64,000 nucleotides of DNA from Psychromarinibacter halotolerans (GCF_029168315.1 NZ_JARGYD010000001.1:124001-188000), one strand, 5' to 3'; positions 36,884-47,098 are shown, numbered from the stretch's first letter. Numbers and translations are program-made. The notes: generated by a model from the sequence alone, not told the origin.

Positions 36884-39043
36884 TCACTCCGCAGCAAGAG
36901 GGGTCGTTAGGACGGCGGCGCCACCGGCGCCGTTGTGGCCGACGATGGCCGAGGGATCGAGGATCAGCGCGATGCGCCCGTCACCGAGGATGGTCGCTGC
37001 CGCCACGCCGGGGACCTGGCCGTAGTTGTCCTCGAGCCCTTTGATCACGACCTGACGTTGGTCGTGGATGACATCGATCAGCAGGGCGGCACGCACGCCG
37101 TCGGCGGTCTCGACCAGCAGGATGACGTGATCGCCGGTCGGATCCACCGCAGGCCGGTAGCCCATGACCGCGCCCACGTCGACGATCGGGACATAGCTGC
37201 CCCGGATGCGCACGACGGCGTTCTGCGTGCCCAGTTGGAACACCTGATCGGTGGGGACGCGCATCGTTTCGATGATCGCGGAAATCGGCACCACAACGGT
37301 CTGCCCCCCGACCTCGATCACCATGCCGTCGAGCACGGCAAGCGTTAGCGGAAGGACGATCGAGAAGGTGCTTCCCTTGCCGGGTTCGGAGGCGATCGAC
37401 ACCCGACCGCCAAGCGACTGGATCGAGCGTTTGACCACGTCCATCCCGACGCCCCTGCCGGACAGCGCCGTCAGTTGGCTGGCGGTGGAGAAGCCGGGTT
37501 GGAAGATCAGGTTATCGATGTCGTTTGACGTCAGCTGAGCGTCCGGCGGGATCAGGCCTTTCTTCTCGGCGATGCTTCTGACCCGTTCGCGGTTGATGCC
37601 GGCGCCGTCGTCGGTGATCTCGATCACCACCCGCCCGGACAAGTGCGCCGCCGACAAGCGGATCGTCCCTTCGGCGGTCTTGCCCGCGGAAAGCCGGTCT
37701 TCGGCGTTTTCCAGCCCGTGGTCGACCGCGTTGCGGATCATGTGGGTCAGTGGATCGGCGAGCTTTTCGATCACCGTTTTGTCGATCTCTGTCGCGGCGC
37801 CTTCGGTCACCATTCGCAGGGTCTTGCCAGTGTCGGCCCCGGCCTCGCGCGCGATGCGCGACATGCGCTGGAACAGCGCCTTCACCGGTTGGGCGCGGAT
37901 CGCCATGACGCTGTCCTGGATCTGGCGGGTCAGCGTGCGCAGTTCCTCTAGCCCGACGTCGATGTCGCTGCCCTGTGCGATGCCATCGCGCTTGACCGCC
38001 TGGGTCAGCATGGCCTGGTTGATCACCAGTTCTCCCACCAGGTTGATCATCCGGTCGATGCGATGCAGGTCGACGCGGATCGTCGAGGCAACGGGCTGTG
38101 GCGGTTGCGCCTTGGCGGGGGGATCGGCCTTTCGCGGTGGGTCGGCGGGGGCGGAAGCCGACACGAGGGCAGGGGCGGCGGCTTCCGTGGCCGGTTCATC
38201 GGCCGCCGCGGTGTTCGACGATGCAGGGTCTTCCGAAGCGGGCCCATCCGTTGGCGACAGGTCCGGCAGATCGGGCAGGTCGTCCGTGGACCCGTCGCTT
38301 CCGGTTTCCTCGATGTCGAGCGAGCAAAGCCCGTCGACGAATTCAAACACTTCGCGGACCGCCGTCTGGGACGACTCTGTCCGCAAGTCGATCTGCCAGG
38401 ACAGATAGCTGGCCTCTGTGTCCAGGGCGTCGAACTCGGGCAGGGCCGAGATATCGCAGTCGACCTGCGCCTCGCCCAAGGCGCAGAGTTCGCGCAAGAG
38501 GAAGACAGGCTCGTTGCCGCTTCGAAACAGGTCGTCATGCGGCCGGAACGCCACGCGGAACTGCATCTCTGACGGGGCGGCCGCGCCGAAGTCGCCAAGA
38601 TCCAGCGTCATTGGCTGGAAGTTCACCTCTGCCTCGGACGGGCCTTCGTCTGCTTCGGCGCCGGTCAGTGCCATCAGTTCGGCAAGAAGCGGTTCGCCGG
38701 CGGGGTCGCCATCGTCCGGAACACCGTCACGCGCCTGCTCCATCAGGACGGTCAGGTGGTCCGAGCTTCGCATCAGGATGTCCAGCACCTGCCCGTTCAC
38801 TGCGAGCTTTCCGCTGCGCAGGGCGTCCAGCACGTTTTCAAACCGGTGGGCGAAGCGGACGACCGCGTCGAGTGCGAAGGCCCCGGCGCCGCCCTTGATC
38901 GAATGCACCGCGCGGAACACAGAATTGACGGTTTCGGTGTCGGCGTCGCCGCCGGACATTTCCTCTAGGCCGTCGGTAAGCTGTTCCAGCAGATCTTCCG
39001 ATTCCTGGAAGAACGTGGCGCGCAGTTCGTCTGTCTTGCTCAT
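36884..39043 (-). CDS. cheA: Chemotaxis histidine kinase CheA
   Basis: A 719-residue kinase with the classical order. The P1 HPt domain has the phospho-accepting H47 (VHSIKGGAGAF). A variable P2-like region (about 130-330) has a long Ala/Pro/Asp linker. The P3 dimer domain follows, then P4 ATPase with N box MIRNAVDHGLE, G1 DDGAGIN and G2 SGRGVGMDVVK. The P5 CheW-like domain forms the end. It autophosphorylates under receptor control and passes phosphate to the two CheY proteins encoded alongside. Confidence 0.96.
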   Translation of the reverse strand: MSKTDELRATFFQESEDLLEQLTDGLEEMSGGDADTETVNSVFRAVHSIKGGAGAFALDAVVRFAHRFENVLDALRSGKLAVNGQVLDILMRSSDHLTVLMEQARDGVPDDGDPAGEPLLAELMALTGAEADEGPSEAEVNFQPMTLDLGDFGAAAPSEMQFRVAFRPHDDLFRSGNEPVFLLRELCALGEAQVDCDISALPEFDALDTEASYLSWQIDLRTESSQTAVREVFEFVDGLCSLDIEETGSDGSTDDLPDLPDLSPTDGPASEDPASSNTAAADEPATEAAAPALVSASAPADPPRKADPPAKAQPPQPVASTIRVDLHRIDRMINLVGELVINQAMLTQAVKRDGIAQGSDIDVGLEELRTLTRQIQDSVMAIRAQPVKALFQRMSRIAREAGADTGKTLRMVTEGAATEIDKTVIEKLADPLTHMIRNAVDHGLENAEDRLSAGKTAEGTIRLSAAHLSGRVVIEITDDGAGINRERVRSIAEKKGLIPPDAQLTSNDIDNLIFQPGFSTASQLTALSGRGVGMDVVKRSIQSLGGRVSIASEPGKGSTFSIVLPLTLAVLDGMVIEVGGQTVVVPISAIIETMRVPTDQVFQLGTQNAVVRIRGSYVPIVDVGAVMGYRPAVDPTGDHVILLVETADGVRAALLIDVIHDQRQVVIKGLEDNYGQVPGVAAATILGDGRIALILDPSAIVGHNGAGGAAVLTTPLAAE

Positions 39044-39052
39044 CGATGCACC

Positions 39053-39421
39053 TCAGACCGCGCTGACGCGGCGGATGGCCGTGGCCAGCGCGACATCGTC
39101 GAAGGGTTTCACGATCCAGCCCGTAGCGCCCGCATCGCGGGCCCGGGTCTTCATCGCGGGCGAGCTTTCGGTGGTCAGCACCAGGATCGGTGTGGCCCGG
39201 TATTCCGCCTTGGCGCGCACCGCCTCGATCACGCCGAAGCCGTCCAGCCGGGGCATGTTGATGTCGGTGATCACCACGTCCGGCTGCGCCGTCTCTAGCT
39301 TGTCGAGGCCGTCGATCCCGTCCTCGGCCAGGGTGATGTCGAAACCGGATTCAGTCAGAGAGACCTGAAGCAGGTCGCGCATCGTCCGGGAATCGTCGAT
39401 CGCCAGCACCTTGAGTGTCAT
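39053..39421 (-). CDS. cheY: CheY-type response regulator (CheY1-like)
   Basis: A 122-residue receiver domain. The key residues are D9-D10, phosphoacceptor D53 (ITDINMPRLDGFG), Thr in LTTESS and Lys in WIVKPFDD. It precedes cheA, as cheY1 does in Sinorhizobium, where that protein acts as a phosphate sink. The ATG at 39421 overlaps the stop of the STAS gene by four bases, so translation is coupled. Confidence 0.93.
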   Translation of the reverse strand: MTLKVLAIDDSRTMRDLLQVSLTESGFDITLAEDGIDGLDKLETAQPDVVITDINMPRLDGFGVIEAVRAKAEYRATPILVLTTESSPAMKTRARDAGATGWIVKPFDDVALATAIRRVSAV

Positions 39422-39714
39422 TCCTGTGCCTCCTTTGCGCCAAGCTGCGATGGCGGCAGGCCACACAGCAGCAGACCGTCCCGTACCTCGGCGGACATGT
39501 TCTTGATTTCGAATGCGGTGCCTTCGGCCTGCCAGACGCGGTTGGCTGCCAGCAGCACCTGCAGGCACTGGGCGCCCACCTGTGTGACCTGGCCGAAATC
39601 CAGCGCCACGGGGCGGCCGCGCCGTTCGGCGAGCATTGCCTTCAGGCCCTGCGCCTCTGCGCCCTTCAGCTTCGCGGGCACCTTCAGCACCGTCAGTTCT
39701 TCTGTTCCGGCCAT
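39418..39714 (-). CDS. STAS-domain protein, CheS-like
   Basis: A 98-residue single STAS domain (TVLKVPAKLKGAEAQGLKAML, ALDFGQVTQVGAQCLQVLLAA). It occupies the place of CheS (about 97 residues) in rhizobial che operons, directly before cheY1 and cheA. In Sinorhizobium CheS helps CheY1-P dephosphorylation by strengthening its binding to CheA. The same role here is inferred from size and order. Confidence 0.8.
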   Translation of the reverse strand: MAGTEELTVLKVPAKLKGAEAQGLKAMLAERRGRPVALDFGQVTQVGAQCLQVLLAANRVWQAEGTAFEIKNMSAEVRDGLLLCGLPPSQLGAKEAQE

Positions 39715-39853
39715 CAGCGGCTTTCCCTTTCTGTTCCGGCATCGCGGCGGCGCGCACCCACGGGGCGGGGCTGGGCCGAATCGCCGGGTGTCCGTGGCGT
39801 GGGTCGCATCGTTTTTCTCTTCCCCTTTTGCGGGCGGATGGTTGATATTTCCT

Positions 39854-40402
39854 TCAGAACAGCTCGACTTCGCCCGATCCCCCGGGCGGCACGGCGGGAC
39901 GCCGGCCCTGAACGGGCTTTGGCGGACGCGGCGCTTCGATTGGAACCGCCTCTGCCGTCAGCATTTGTTTGGCGTGGCCGGTCGTCGGGAAGAACCGCAC
40001 CCTGCGGGCCTGTTTTCCGCCGACGCTTTCCGCCGCGATGGGGATCGCTTCCGTTTCAAGAAAATCGCGCACGAAGGCGGCGTTCGACACGCCGATGGCA
40101 AGACCGTTCTCGAACGTGCTGGCGCCGCCGAAGATCTTGGCCACGAGGTTCGATTTGCGCGCGCCTTTTTGCATCAGGCCGTTGATCAGCGCCTCCATCG
40201 CGAAGACGCCGAATTTGTTGTGCGCGACGGCTTCGCCCTTTCTGCCAGGCAGCAGGATGTGATTCATCCCGCCGACCCGGGCGGTCGGGTCGAACAGGCA
40301 CGTCGCGATGCACGAGCCGAGAATGCAGCTTAGCACCACGTTCGGATCGTCCGACACCGACAGTTCGCCCTGCAGGACCGGGATGACCTTCGGCGCGCTC
40401 AT
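39854..40402 (-). CDS. cheD: Chemoreceptor glutamine deamidase CheD
   Basis: A 182-residue CheD. The catalytic Cys31 (LGSCIATCLFD) and His48 (GGMNHILLP) are conserved, as is the helix FAMEALINGLMQKGA. It deamidates receptor glutamines to glutamates. The C-terminus carries the extra tail PPGGSGEVELF. In rhizobia cheD comes late in the operon; here it is first, 139 bp before the STAS gene. The ATG at 40402 was chosen because upstream codons are not family-like. Confidence 0.93.
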   Translation of the reverse strand: MSAPKVIPVLQGELSVSDDPNVVLSCILGSCIATCLFDPTARVGGMNHILLPGRKGEAVAHNKFGVFAMEALINGLMQKGARKSNLVAKIFGGASTFENGLAIGVSNAAFVRDFLETEAIPIAAESVGGKQARRVRFFPTTGHAKQMLTAEAVPIEAPRPPKPVQGRRPAVPPGGSGEVELF

Positions 40403-40652
40403 GCCCGACCCCCGGCCCATTGTCTCGAAGCGTGGCGGGCAGGCAGCGCGGGCCCGATCGAGGTTTCCTGGCGGATGCGATGCACTGTCTTCTCCGTTCC
40501 GGGGCCTGCGATGTCGAATCGCGTTGCGTTCGGCCTGAAACTGGCACGGTCGCGTGAAGCAGCCCTTAACGCCGGCCGAGACGCCCGTTTCCGGCTGGCA
40601 TCGCGGTCGAAAGCGCCCCACAAACGGGGGCACCACCAGGGGAGGAGACCAG

Positions 40653-41216
40653 ATGGACATTCGCATCAGACCCGCGACGACGGCCGATTTAGGCGCGATC
40701 CGCGACCTGCAAATCGAAAGCTGGCGGGGCGCTTACGCGGGCATGCTGCCCGACACGTTCCTGCGCGACGGCGTGGTCGACGTGCTGGCAGAGCGTTGGA
40801 AGGCGCTGCCGGGCGACGGCTGGATCGTCGACACGGCCTGGGCGGGCGACCGCCTTGTGGGATTCGTCACGGTGGACCGGGCGAAGGGGCCGGGGGCCTA
40901 TGTCGACAACCTGCACGTCGCGCCGGACACCAAGGGCAGCGGGGTGGGCCGGAAACTGATGGCCGGGGCCGCGGCGACGCTGGCCGCGGAGGGCGTCGAC
41001 CGGCTTTGGCTGACGGTGATCGACCAGAACACGCCCGCGCGCGCGTTCTACCGGCGGATCGGCGGGCGGGAACTGACGGCGTTCGACGAACTTTTGTACG
41101 GCCAGCCGGTGACCGCGATCCCGGTGGAATGGAACGATCTGAAGGCTCTGGCGGCCCAACATGGCCCGTCGAAAGGCGCGACGCCGGGGCAGACAGACCG
41201 GGCGACGTCGGGGTAG
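40653..41216 (+). CDS. GNAT family N-acetyltransferase
   Basis: A 187-residue acetyltransferase. The acetyl-CoA-binding motif region is VDNLHVAPDTKGSGVGRKLMAGA, followed by the Val-Asn-like NTPARAFYRRIGGRE segment. The acceptor is unknown; it is most like RimI/PhnO-size enzymes. The ATG at 40653 has a strong GGGGAGGAG ribosome-binding site. It diverges from the che operon, sharing a 250-bp gap in which I see no clear promoter motif. Confidence 0.9.
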   Translation: MDIRIRPATTADLGAIRDLQIESWRGAYAGMLPDTFLRDGVVDVLAERWKALPGDGWIVDTAWAGDRLVGFVTVDRAKGPGAYVDNLHVAPDTKGSGVGRKLMAGAAATLAAEGVDRLWLTVIDQNTPARAFYRRIGGRELTAFDELLYGQPVTAIPVEWNDLKALAAQHGPSKGATPGQTDRATSG

Positions 41217-41289
41217 GCAAAAAATCCGGCAGACTTCGCCGGAATTCCGCTTGACGGTACCATGTGACTCGCTTATCCCCCGTCGGCAC

Positions 41290-41366
41290 GCGGTTGTAGC
41301 TCAGTTGGTTAGAGTACCGGCCTGTCACGCCGGGGGTCGCGGGTTCGAGCCCCGTCAACCGCGCCA
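41290..41366 (+). tRNA. tRNA-Asp(GTC)
   Basis: A complete cloverleaf starting GCGGTTG and ending CAACCGC-G-CCA. The anticodon loop CTGTCAC gives anticodon GTC. CCA is encoded. A terminator follows within 20 bp. Confidence 0.97.
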
Positions 41367-41385
41367 TCCACCCCACGGTGGATCG

Positions 41386-41412
41386 AAAAAGCGACCTTCG
41401 GGTCGCTTTTTT
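41386..41412 (+). terminator. Intrinsic terminator after tRNA-Asp
   Basis: AAAAAGCGACC pairs perfectly with GGTCGCTTTTT around a TTCG tetraloop and continues into T residues. Confidence 0.93.
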
Positions 41413-41481
41413 CGTTCGCGCTTCTTTAACCCAGATCGGCTTTCTTCGGGCAGAGCAGTCATCCCGAAAAAGGTCACTCGA

Positions 41482-42024
41482 ATGGTGAAACAGGCGCGGA
41501 ACGAATTCTTCTTCACGGATGGGTCCAAGGATCGCGACCGGGATGCGGGACAGGCGCCGCAGGCCGACCGCGTGGGCCGGCTGATGCGGCGCACGCAACG
41601 GGTCATCGCGGGGGTGAACGCCCAGATGCGGGCCGGGCGGCGCGCGGGGATGCGCGCCGCGCTGGACGAGGTGCGCGGCCTTCTGCACGAGGCTGGCGAT
41701 ATCGCGAAGGATGCGGGGCCCGGTCCACGGCTGGACGCGCTGCGCATCGCGCTGGAGGCCGCGGAAAGCGCGCTGCTTCAACGGATTATCGAGACATGGC
41801 GATTGGCGACCGCGGGCCGTGAATGGCCGGAACCAAGCGAGACGCTGGATGCCGAATGCGTGGTCACCGGTTTCGAGCGCGAGGCGTTGGATCTTGAGGC
41901 ATTGCGCCCGTGGCTGAGCGAGAGGGCGATCTTCGATGCCCTGCGCCAGCAAAAGCGGACCGAGGGCGGAGAAGTCAGCGGCGCCCGGTACGAGATGCGG
42001 GTCACCGGTGGCGGGCACGGATGA
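41482..42024 (+). CDS. Hypothetical alpha-helical protein
   Basis: A 180-residue predicted cytoplasmic, mostly helical protein. It begins MVKQARNEFFFTDGSKDRDRDAGQAP and has a long charged helix (VNAQMRAGRRAGMRAALDEVRGLLHEAGDIAKDAG). No family or motif is recognised. The frame is open further upstream through tRNA-Asp, so the ATG at 41482, just after the tRNA terminator and with AAAAAGG upstream, is the sensible start. The length and codon use fit a real gene. Confidence 0.6.
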   Translation: MVKQARNEFFFTDGSKDRDRDAGQAPQADRVGRLMRRTQRVIAGVNAQMRAGRRAGMRAALDEVRGLLHEAGDIAKDAGPGPRLDALRIALEAAESALLQRIIETWRLATAGREWPEPSETLDAECVVTGFEREALDLEALRPWLSERAIFDALRQQKRTEGGEVSGARYEMRVTGGGHG

Positions 42025-42094
42025 CGCGCTGTGCCACGGCGCAGGGTCGTTGGGCAGCGACGTGGGGCGTCACACGCGCCAACGCACGGGCCAC

Positions 42095-42123
42095 CACGCG
42101 GGCCGGTCGGACCGGCCCGCGTG
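42095..42123. terminator. Strong hairpin between convergent genes
   Basis: A perfect 13-bp stem (42095-42107 with 42111-42123) and a three-base loop lie between the hypothetical gene and the M20 peptidase gene. There is no T-run on either side, so it may act as a Rho-linked or mRNA 3'-end structure. Confidence 0.5.
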
Positions 42124-42133
42124 AAATGTTGGA

Positions 42134-43507
<1,374 letters not shown>

Positions 43508-43650
43508 GGGAGGGCTCCTTTGGGTGGTCTTGTCGGCGCGCGAGGCTAGCAGCCTCGTGACCGCTGTCCAGAGCGTGGCGGGTGGCTAAAACCCGTTGGG
43601 CACGCTAGGTTGCGGCCCGAAACGAACAGCCAAACCCGACGGAGCGCGCC

Positions 43651-44247
43651 ATGCGATCGACCGCCCTAGCCATCCTGACCGCCAGCAGCCTTGCCGTGGC
43701 GGGCCTTGCGACGGCTGTCACGGCCCAACCGATCGACGGCGCCGCCGCCGAGGGTATGTTGTTCGGGGCCGACACGGCGCGGGTGGCGGTGAACCCGCGG
43801 GCCGCCCTGTCGGAAGAAGACGAACAGATGCTGCGGCTTTTGGTCGAAAGCAACGAATTCACCTATTACGGCGCGATCGCCTTTGCGCCCGGCGACGGCA
43901 TCGTGTCGCCGTCGCTGCAGGGCGCGTTCAACTACCACGACGTCGACACCGCCAGCCGCACCGCGCTGACCGCCTGCGAAGCGGCGCGCAGCCCGGACGC
44001 GGACGCCTGCATCCTTGCGCTGCAACTGTTCCCGTCGGGCTATGCGCCCCGGGCATTCCAGTTGTCGCAGGATGCAACGCGGGCCTTCGGCGCGATGCGC
44101 GACACCGGCGGCGAACAGGCTTTCGCGGTCTCGACCACCACCGGCGCGTTCGGGGCCGGAACGGGGCAGGGCGCTGATCTTAAAGCCCTTTCCGCCTGTC
44201 AGCAGACCGAGGGCGCCACCGATTGCGCGGTGGTCGTAAAGGATTGA
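43651..44247 (+). CDS. Secreted hypothetical protein upstream of hemA
   Basis: A 198-residue protein with a clear signal peptide (LAILTASSLAVAGLATAVTAQP). The mature part contains YGAIAFAPGDGIVSPSLQGAFNYHD and four cysteines in two widely spaced pairs, which fits a periplasmic, disulfide-bonded fold. I do not recognise the family with certainty. Its position beside hemA is conserved in some relatives, and homologues may therefore carry misleading names. An FNR-type box overlaps its stop codon. Confidence 0.75.
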   Translation: MRSTALAILTASSLAVAGLATAVTAQPIDGAAAEGMLFGADTARVAVNPRAALSEEDEQMLRLLVESNEFTYYGAIAFAPGDGIVSPSLQGAFNYHDVDTASRTALTACEAARSPDADACILALQLFPSGYAPRAFQLSQDATRAFGAMRDTGGEQAFAVSTTTGAFGAGTGQGADLKALSACQQTEGATDCAVVVKD

Positions 44248-44257
44248 TTTAGATCAG
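44244..44257 (+). promoter_or_regulatory. FNR/FnrL-type box upstream of hemA
   Basis: TTGAT-TTAG-ATCAG matches the FNR consensus TTGAT-N4-ATCAA with one change at the last position. It lies about 96 bp before the hemA start and overlaps the stop codon of the preceding gene. In Rhodobacter, FnrL is known to raise hemA expression when oxygen falls. The same control is likely here. Confidence 0.75.
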
Positions 44258-44352
44258 GGTGGCAAATCGTAACACCTGCTAGACCTGATGTTGGATTATG
44301 GGCGTCGAGCCTTTAATTAGAACAAAACAAAGAAGACCCGAGGGGAATCACG

Positions 44353-45576
44353 TTGGACTACTCGGCCCACATCGACGCGGCACTGCAGCGGCTTCATGAT
44401 GAAGGACGGTATCGGACCTTCATCGATATCGAACGCACGCGCGGGAATTTCCCGCATGCCACTTGGCAGAAACCGGACGGGTCCGAGCAGCCGGTCACGG
44501 TCTGGTGCGGCAACGACTATGTTGGCATGGGCCAGCATCCGGTCGTGTTGCAGGCCATGCACGAAGCGATCGACGCCACCGGCGCCGGGTCGGGCGGCAC
44601 GCGCAACATCTCGGGCACCACGGTCTATCACAAGCGGCTCGAGGCCGAGCTTGCGGATCTGCACGGCAAGGAAGCGGCGCTGCTGTTCACCTCGGCCTAT
44701 ATCGCGAACGACGCGACTTTGAGCACTCTGCCCAAATTGTTCCCGGGCCTCATCATCTATTCCGACGAGCTGAACCACGCCTCGATGATCGAGGGTATCC
44801 GCCGCAACGGCGGTGCGAAGCGCGTGTTCAAGCACAACGACGTCGCCGACCTGCGCGCCAAGCTGGAAGCGGACGACCCCGAGGCGCCGAAGCTGATCGC
44901 ATTCGAATCCGTGTATTCCATGGACGGCGACTTTGGTCCGATCCGCGAGATCTGCGACCTTGCCGAGGAATTCGGCGCGCTGACCTATCTGGACGAAGTG
45001 CACGCCGTCGGGATGTACGGCCCCCGTGGCGGTGGCGTCGCCGAGCGGGACGGGCTGATGCACCGGCTGGACATCATCAACGGTACGCTGGGCAAGGCCT
45101 ATGGCGTGCACGGCGGCTATATCGCTGCCAGCGAGAAAATGTGCGACGCCATAAGGTCTTACGCGCCCGGCTTCATCTTCACGACGTCCATTCCACCTGC
45201 GGTTGCAGCCGGTGCTGCCGCGTCGGTGCGTCATCTTAAGACCGATCAGGCGCTGCGGGACCGTCACCAGACGCAGGCGAAGATCCTCAAGACCCGTCTG
45301 CGGGCGCTGGGACTGCCGTTCATCGACCACGGCAGCCACATCGTTCCGGTCATCGTGGGCAACCCGGTTCACACCAAGATGATCTCGGACATGCTGCTGG
45401 AAGATCATGGCATCTACGTCCAGCCGATCAATTTCCCGACCGTGCCGCGCGGCACCGAACGGCTGCGGTTTACCCCGTCGCCGGTCCACGGGCCCGACGA
45501 GATGGACCGCCTTGTGCGGGGTCTCGACGCCCTCTGGTCCCACTGTGCGCTGAATCGTGCCGAGCTATCGGCGTGA
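44353..45576 (+). CDS. hemA: 5-aminolevulinate synthase
   Basis: A 407-residue PLP enzyme that condenses glycine and succinyl-CoA, the C4 (Shemin) route to heme and bacteriochlorophyll used by alphaproteobacteria. The PLP lysine is K248 (GTLGKAYG). The glycine-rich GAGSGGTRNISG and the C-terminal PINFPTVPRGTERLRFTPSP are diagnostic. The start is a TTG at 44353 preceded by GAGGGGAA; the encoded start MDYSAHIDAALQRLH matches the family N-terminus, so no downstream start fits better. Confidence 0.96.
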   Translation: MDYSAHIDAALQRLHDEGRYRTFIDIERTRGNFPHATWQKPDGSEQPVTVWCGNDYVGMGQHPVVLQAMHEAIDATGAGSGGTRNISGTTVYHKRLEAELADLHGKEAALLFTSAYIANDATLSTLPKLFPGLIIYSDELNHASMIEGIRRNGGAKRVFKHNDVADLRAKLEADDPEAPKLIAFESVYSMDGDFGPIREICDLAEEFGALTYLDEVHAVGMYGPRGGGVAERDGLMHRLDIINGTLGKAYGVHGGYIAASEKMCDAIRSYAPGFIFTTSIPPAVAAGAAASVRHLKTDQALRDRHQTQAKILKTRLRALGLPFIDHGSHIVPVIVGNPVHTKMISDMLLEDHGIYVQPINFPTVPRGTERLRFTPSPVHGPDEMDRLVRGLDALWSHCALNRAELSA

Positions 45577-45687
45577 ATGTTCTAATTGTGCATTGCTCGC
45601 GGGGATGTGTTAGTTTGTAAGCAAGACGGGATCACTGGGGCGAATCAAGGGTGGTCTGGGAAACGTCAAAAAGGACTAATACGGGGC

Positions 45688-46953
45688 ATGATCGGGCGGC
45701 GGACAGCTCCACCACCGGGTGAATCAAACGAAGCACAAGGCGGCCCACGCGGGTTCGACGACTTCGAGGTTCGCTTGGGCGATGTGATGAGGGGCGAGCG
45801 GGCAACGCTTGGCAAGTCCCTTCTGGATGTTCAGCGAGAACTCAAGATCAAGGCCAGCTACATTGCCGCGATCGAGAATGCCGATCCGTCGGCCTTCGAG
45901 ACACCCGGCTTCGTAGCAGGCTACGTGCGGTCTTACGCGCGGTATCTCCAGCTTGACCCTGAATGGTGCTATGCCCGCTTCTGCGAGGAAGGGCACTTCG
46001 AGGTCACGCACGGACTATCGCCTAAGGCGAGCTCGCCGAAGACCCGCAAGCCCGAGGGCGCGGTGCGCGGCACCGTGTCGGCCGATCCGTTCAAGAACCC
46101 GAACACCCCGTTCACGCCGCATTCCGAAGGTATCCTGTCCCGCATCGAACCCGGCGCTTTGGGCTCGCTGACGGTGCTGGCGCTTTTGGTGGCCGGTCTG
46201 GGCTATGGCGGCTGGTCGGTTCTGCAGCAGATGCAGCGCGTGCAGCTGACCCCTGTCGATCAGACGCCCGGCGTTGTGGCGGATCTGGACCCGCTGGCAC
46301 CGGCGACGACCCTGCCGGAAACCGAATCCGCCGGACTGGAGCCGCCTCCCGCCGACGCGCTGGACCGGCTGTACCGTCCACAGGCGCTGGAAGTTCCGGT
46401 GCTGACCGCGCGGGATGGCCCGATCGCGACGCTGGATCCGCGCAACAGCAGCAATTTCGCGGGCTTCGTGTCCGAAGACCCCGCGCCGCTCGAGACGCCC
46501 GAGGTCGCGCAGATCGAAAAGCCCGTTCCGACCGCGTCGACCCCGGTTGCCGATGCGTCCACCGTGAAGGTGGTCGAGGATGTCGCCCCCGCCGTGGTGA
46601 TGTTCGCCGTCTCCCCGTCGTGGGTGCGCGTGAGCAGCGCAGATGGCACCATCCTGTTCGAGAAGATCCTCGACGCGGGCGAGAAATACGTACTGCCGCA
46701 GACCGAAGAAGCGCCGCAGCTTCGTGCGGGCAACGCGGGTTCGGTCTATTTCGTCGTGGCCGGCGAAACCTACGGTCCGGCCGGGCCGGGGGGTGGCGTC
46801 GTCAAGAACATCGCGATGGGGGCGGAAGATCTTGCCTCGACTTACAAAGTGGCGGACCTGACCGTGAACCGCGAGCTTGCCCGCATCGTCGCTAGTCTCG
46901 AAATCTCGTTGATCGGCGGTGCCGAGATCGAACCGCGGATCAGCACCGACTGA
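45688..46953 (+). CDS. RodZ-like helix-turn-helix membrane protein
   Basis: A 421-residue bitopic protein. An N-terminal HTH_25 domain (TLGKSLLDVQRELKIKASYIAAIENADPSAF...GFVAGYVRSYARYLQLDP) is followed by a linker, one transmembrane helix (LGSLTVLALLVAGLGYGGWSVL, around residue 155) and a long Pro/Ala-rich periplasmic region. A C-terminal DUF4115 domain (SWVRVSSADGTILFEKILDAGEKY) ends it. This is the architecture of RodZ, which links MreB to the cell wall. It precedes ispG, a conserved order. The ATG at 45688 is preferred over an earlier frame start. Confidence 0.9.
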   Translation: MIGRRTAPPPGESNEAQGGPRGFDDFEVRLGDVMRGERATLGKSLLDVQRELKIKASYIAAIENADPSAFETPGFVAGYVRSYARYLQLDPEWCYARFCEEGHFEVTHGLSPKASSPKTRKPEGAVRGTVSADPFKNPNTPFTPHSEGILSRIEPGALGSLTVLALLVAGLGYGGWSVLQQMQRVQLTPVDQTPGVVADLDPLAPATTLPETESAGLEPPPADALDRLYRPQALEVPVLTARDGPIATLDPRNSSNFAGFVSEDPAPLETPEVAQIEKPVPTASTPVADASTVKVVEDVAPAVVMFAVSPSWVRVSSADGTILFEKILDAGEKYVLPQTEEAPQLRAGNAGSVYFVVAGETYGPAGPGGGVVKNIAMGAEDLASTYKVADLTVNRELARIVASLEISLIGGAEIEPRISTD

Positions 46954-46974
46954 TACGGTCGGACAGGACCTGCT

Positions 46975-47002
46975 GGGGCGGCGGTGCCGCCCCTTTGTGT
47001 TT
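46975..47002 (+). terminator. Intrinsic terminator after the RodZ-like gene
   Basis: GGGGCGGC pairs with GCCGCCCC around a three-base loop and is followed by TTTGTGTTT. Confidence 0.75.
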
Positions 47003-47098
47003 AAGGACCGCGCCGCCTTTCACGCCATTGTCCATTGCGTCGCGGTGTCATCCGTCCTAACTCAGGCTTGAGTTTCCGGGACCAGAGGACCCCTTCCC

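Noticed and set aside
43651..44247. Naming the secreted protein an aminolevulinate synthase because it precedes hemA
   Set aside because: It is a 198-residue signal-peptide protein with no PLP-enzyme motif; the real enzyme is the next gene.
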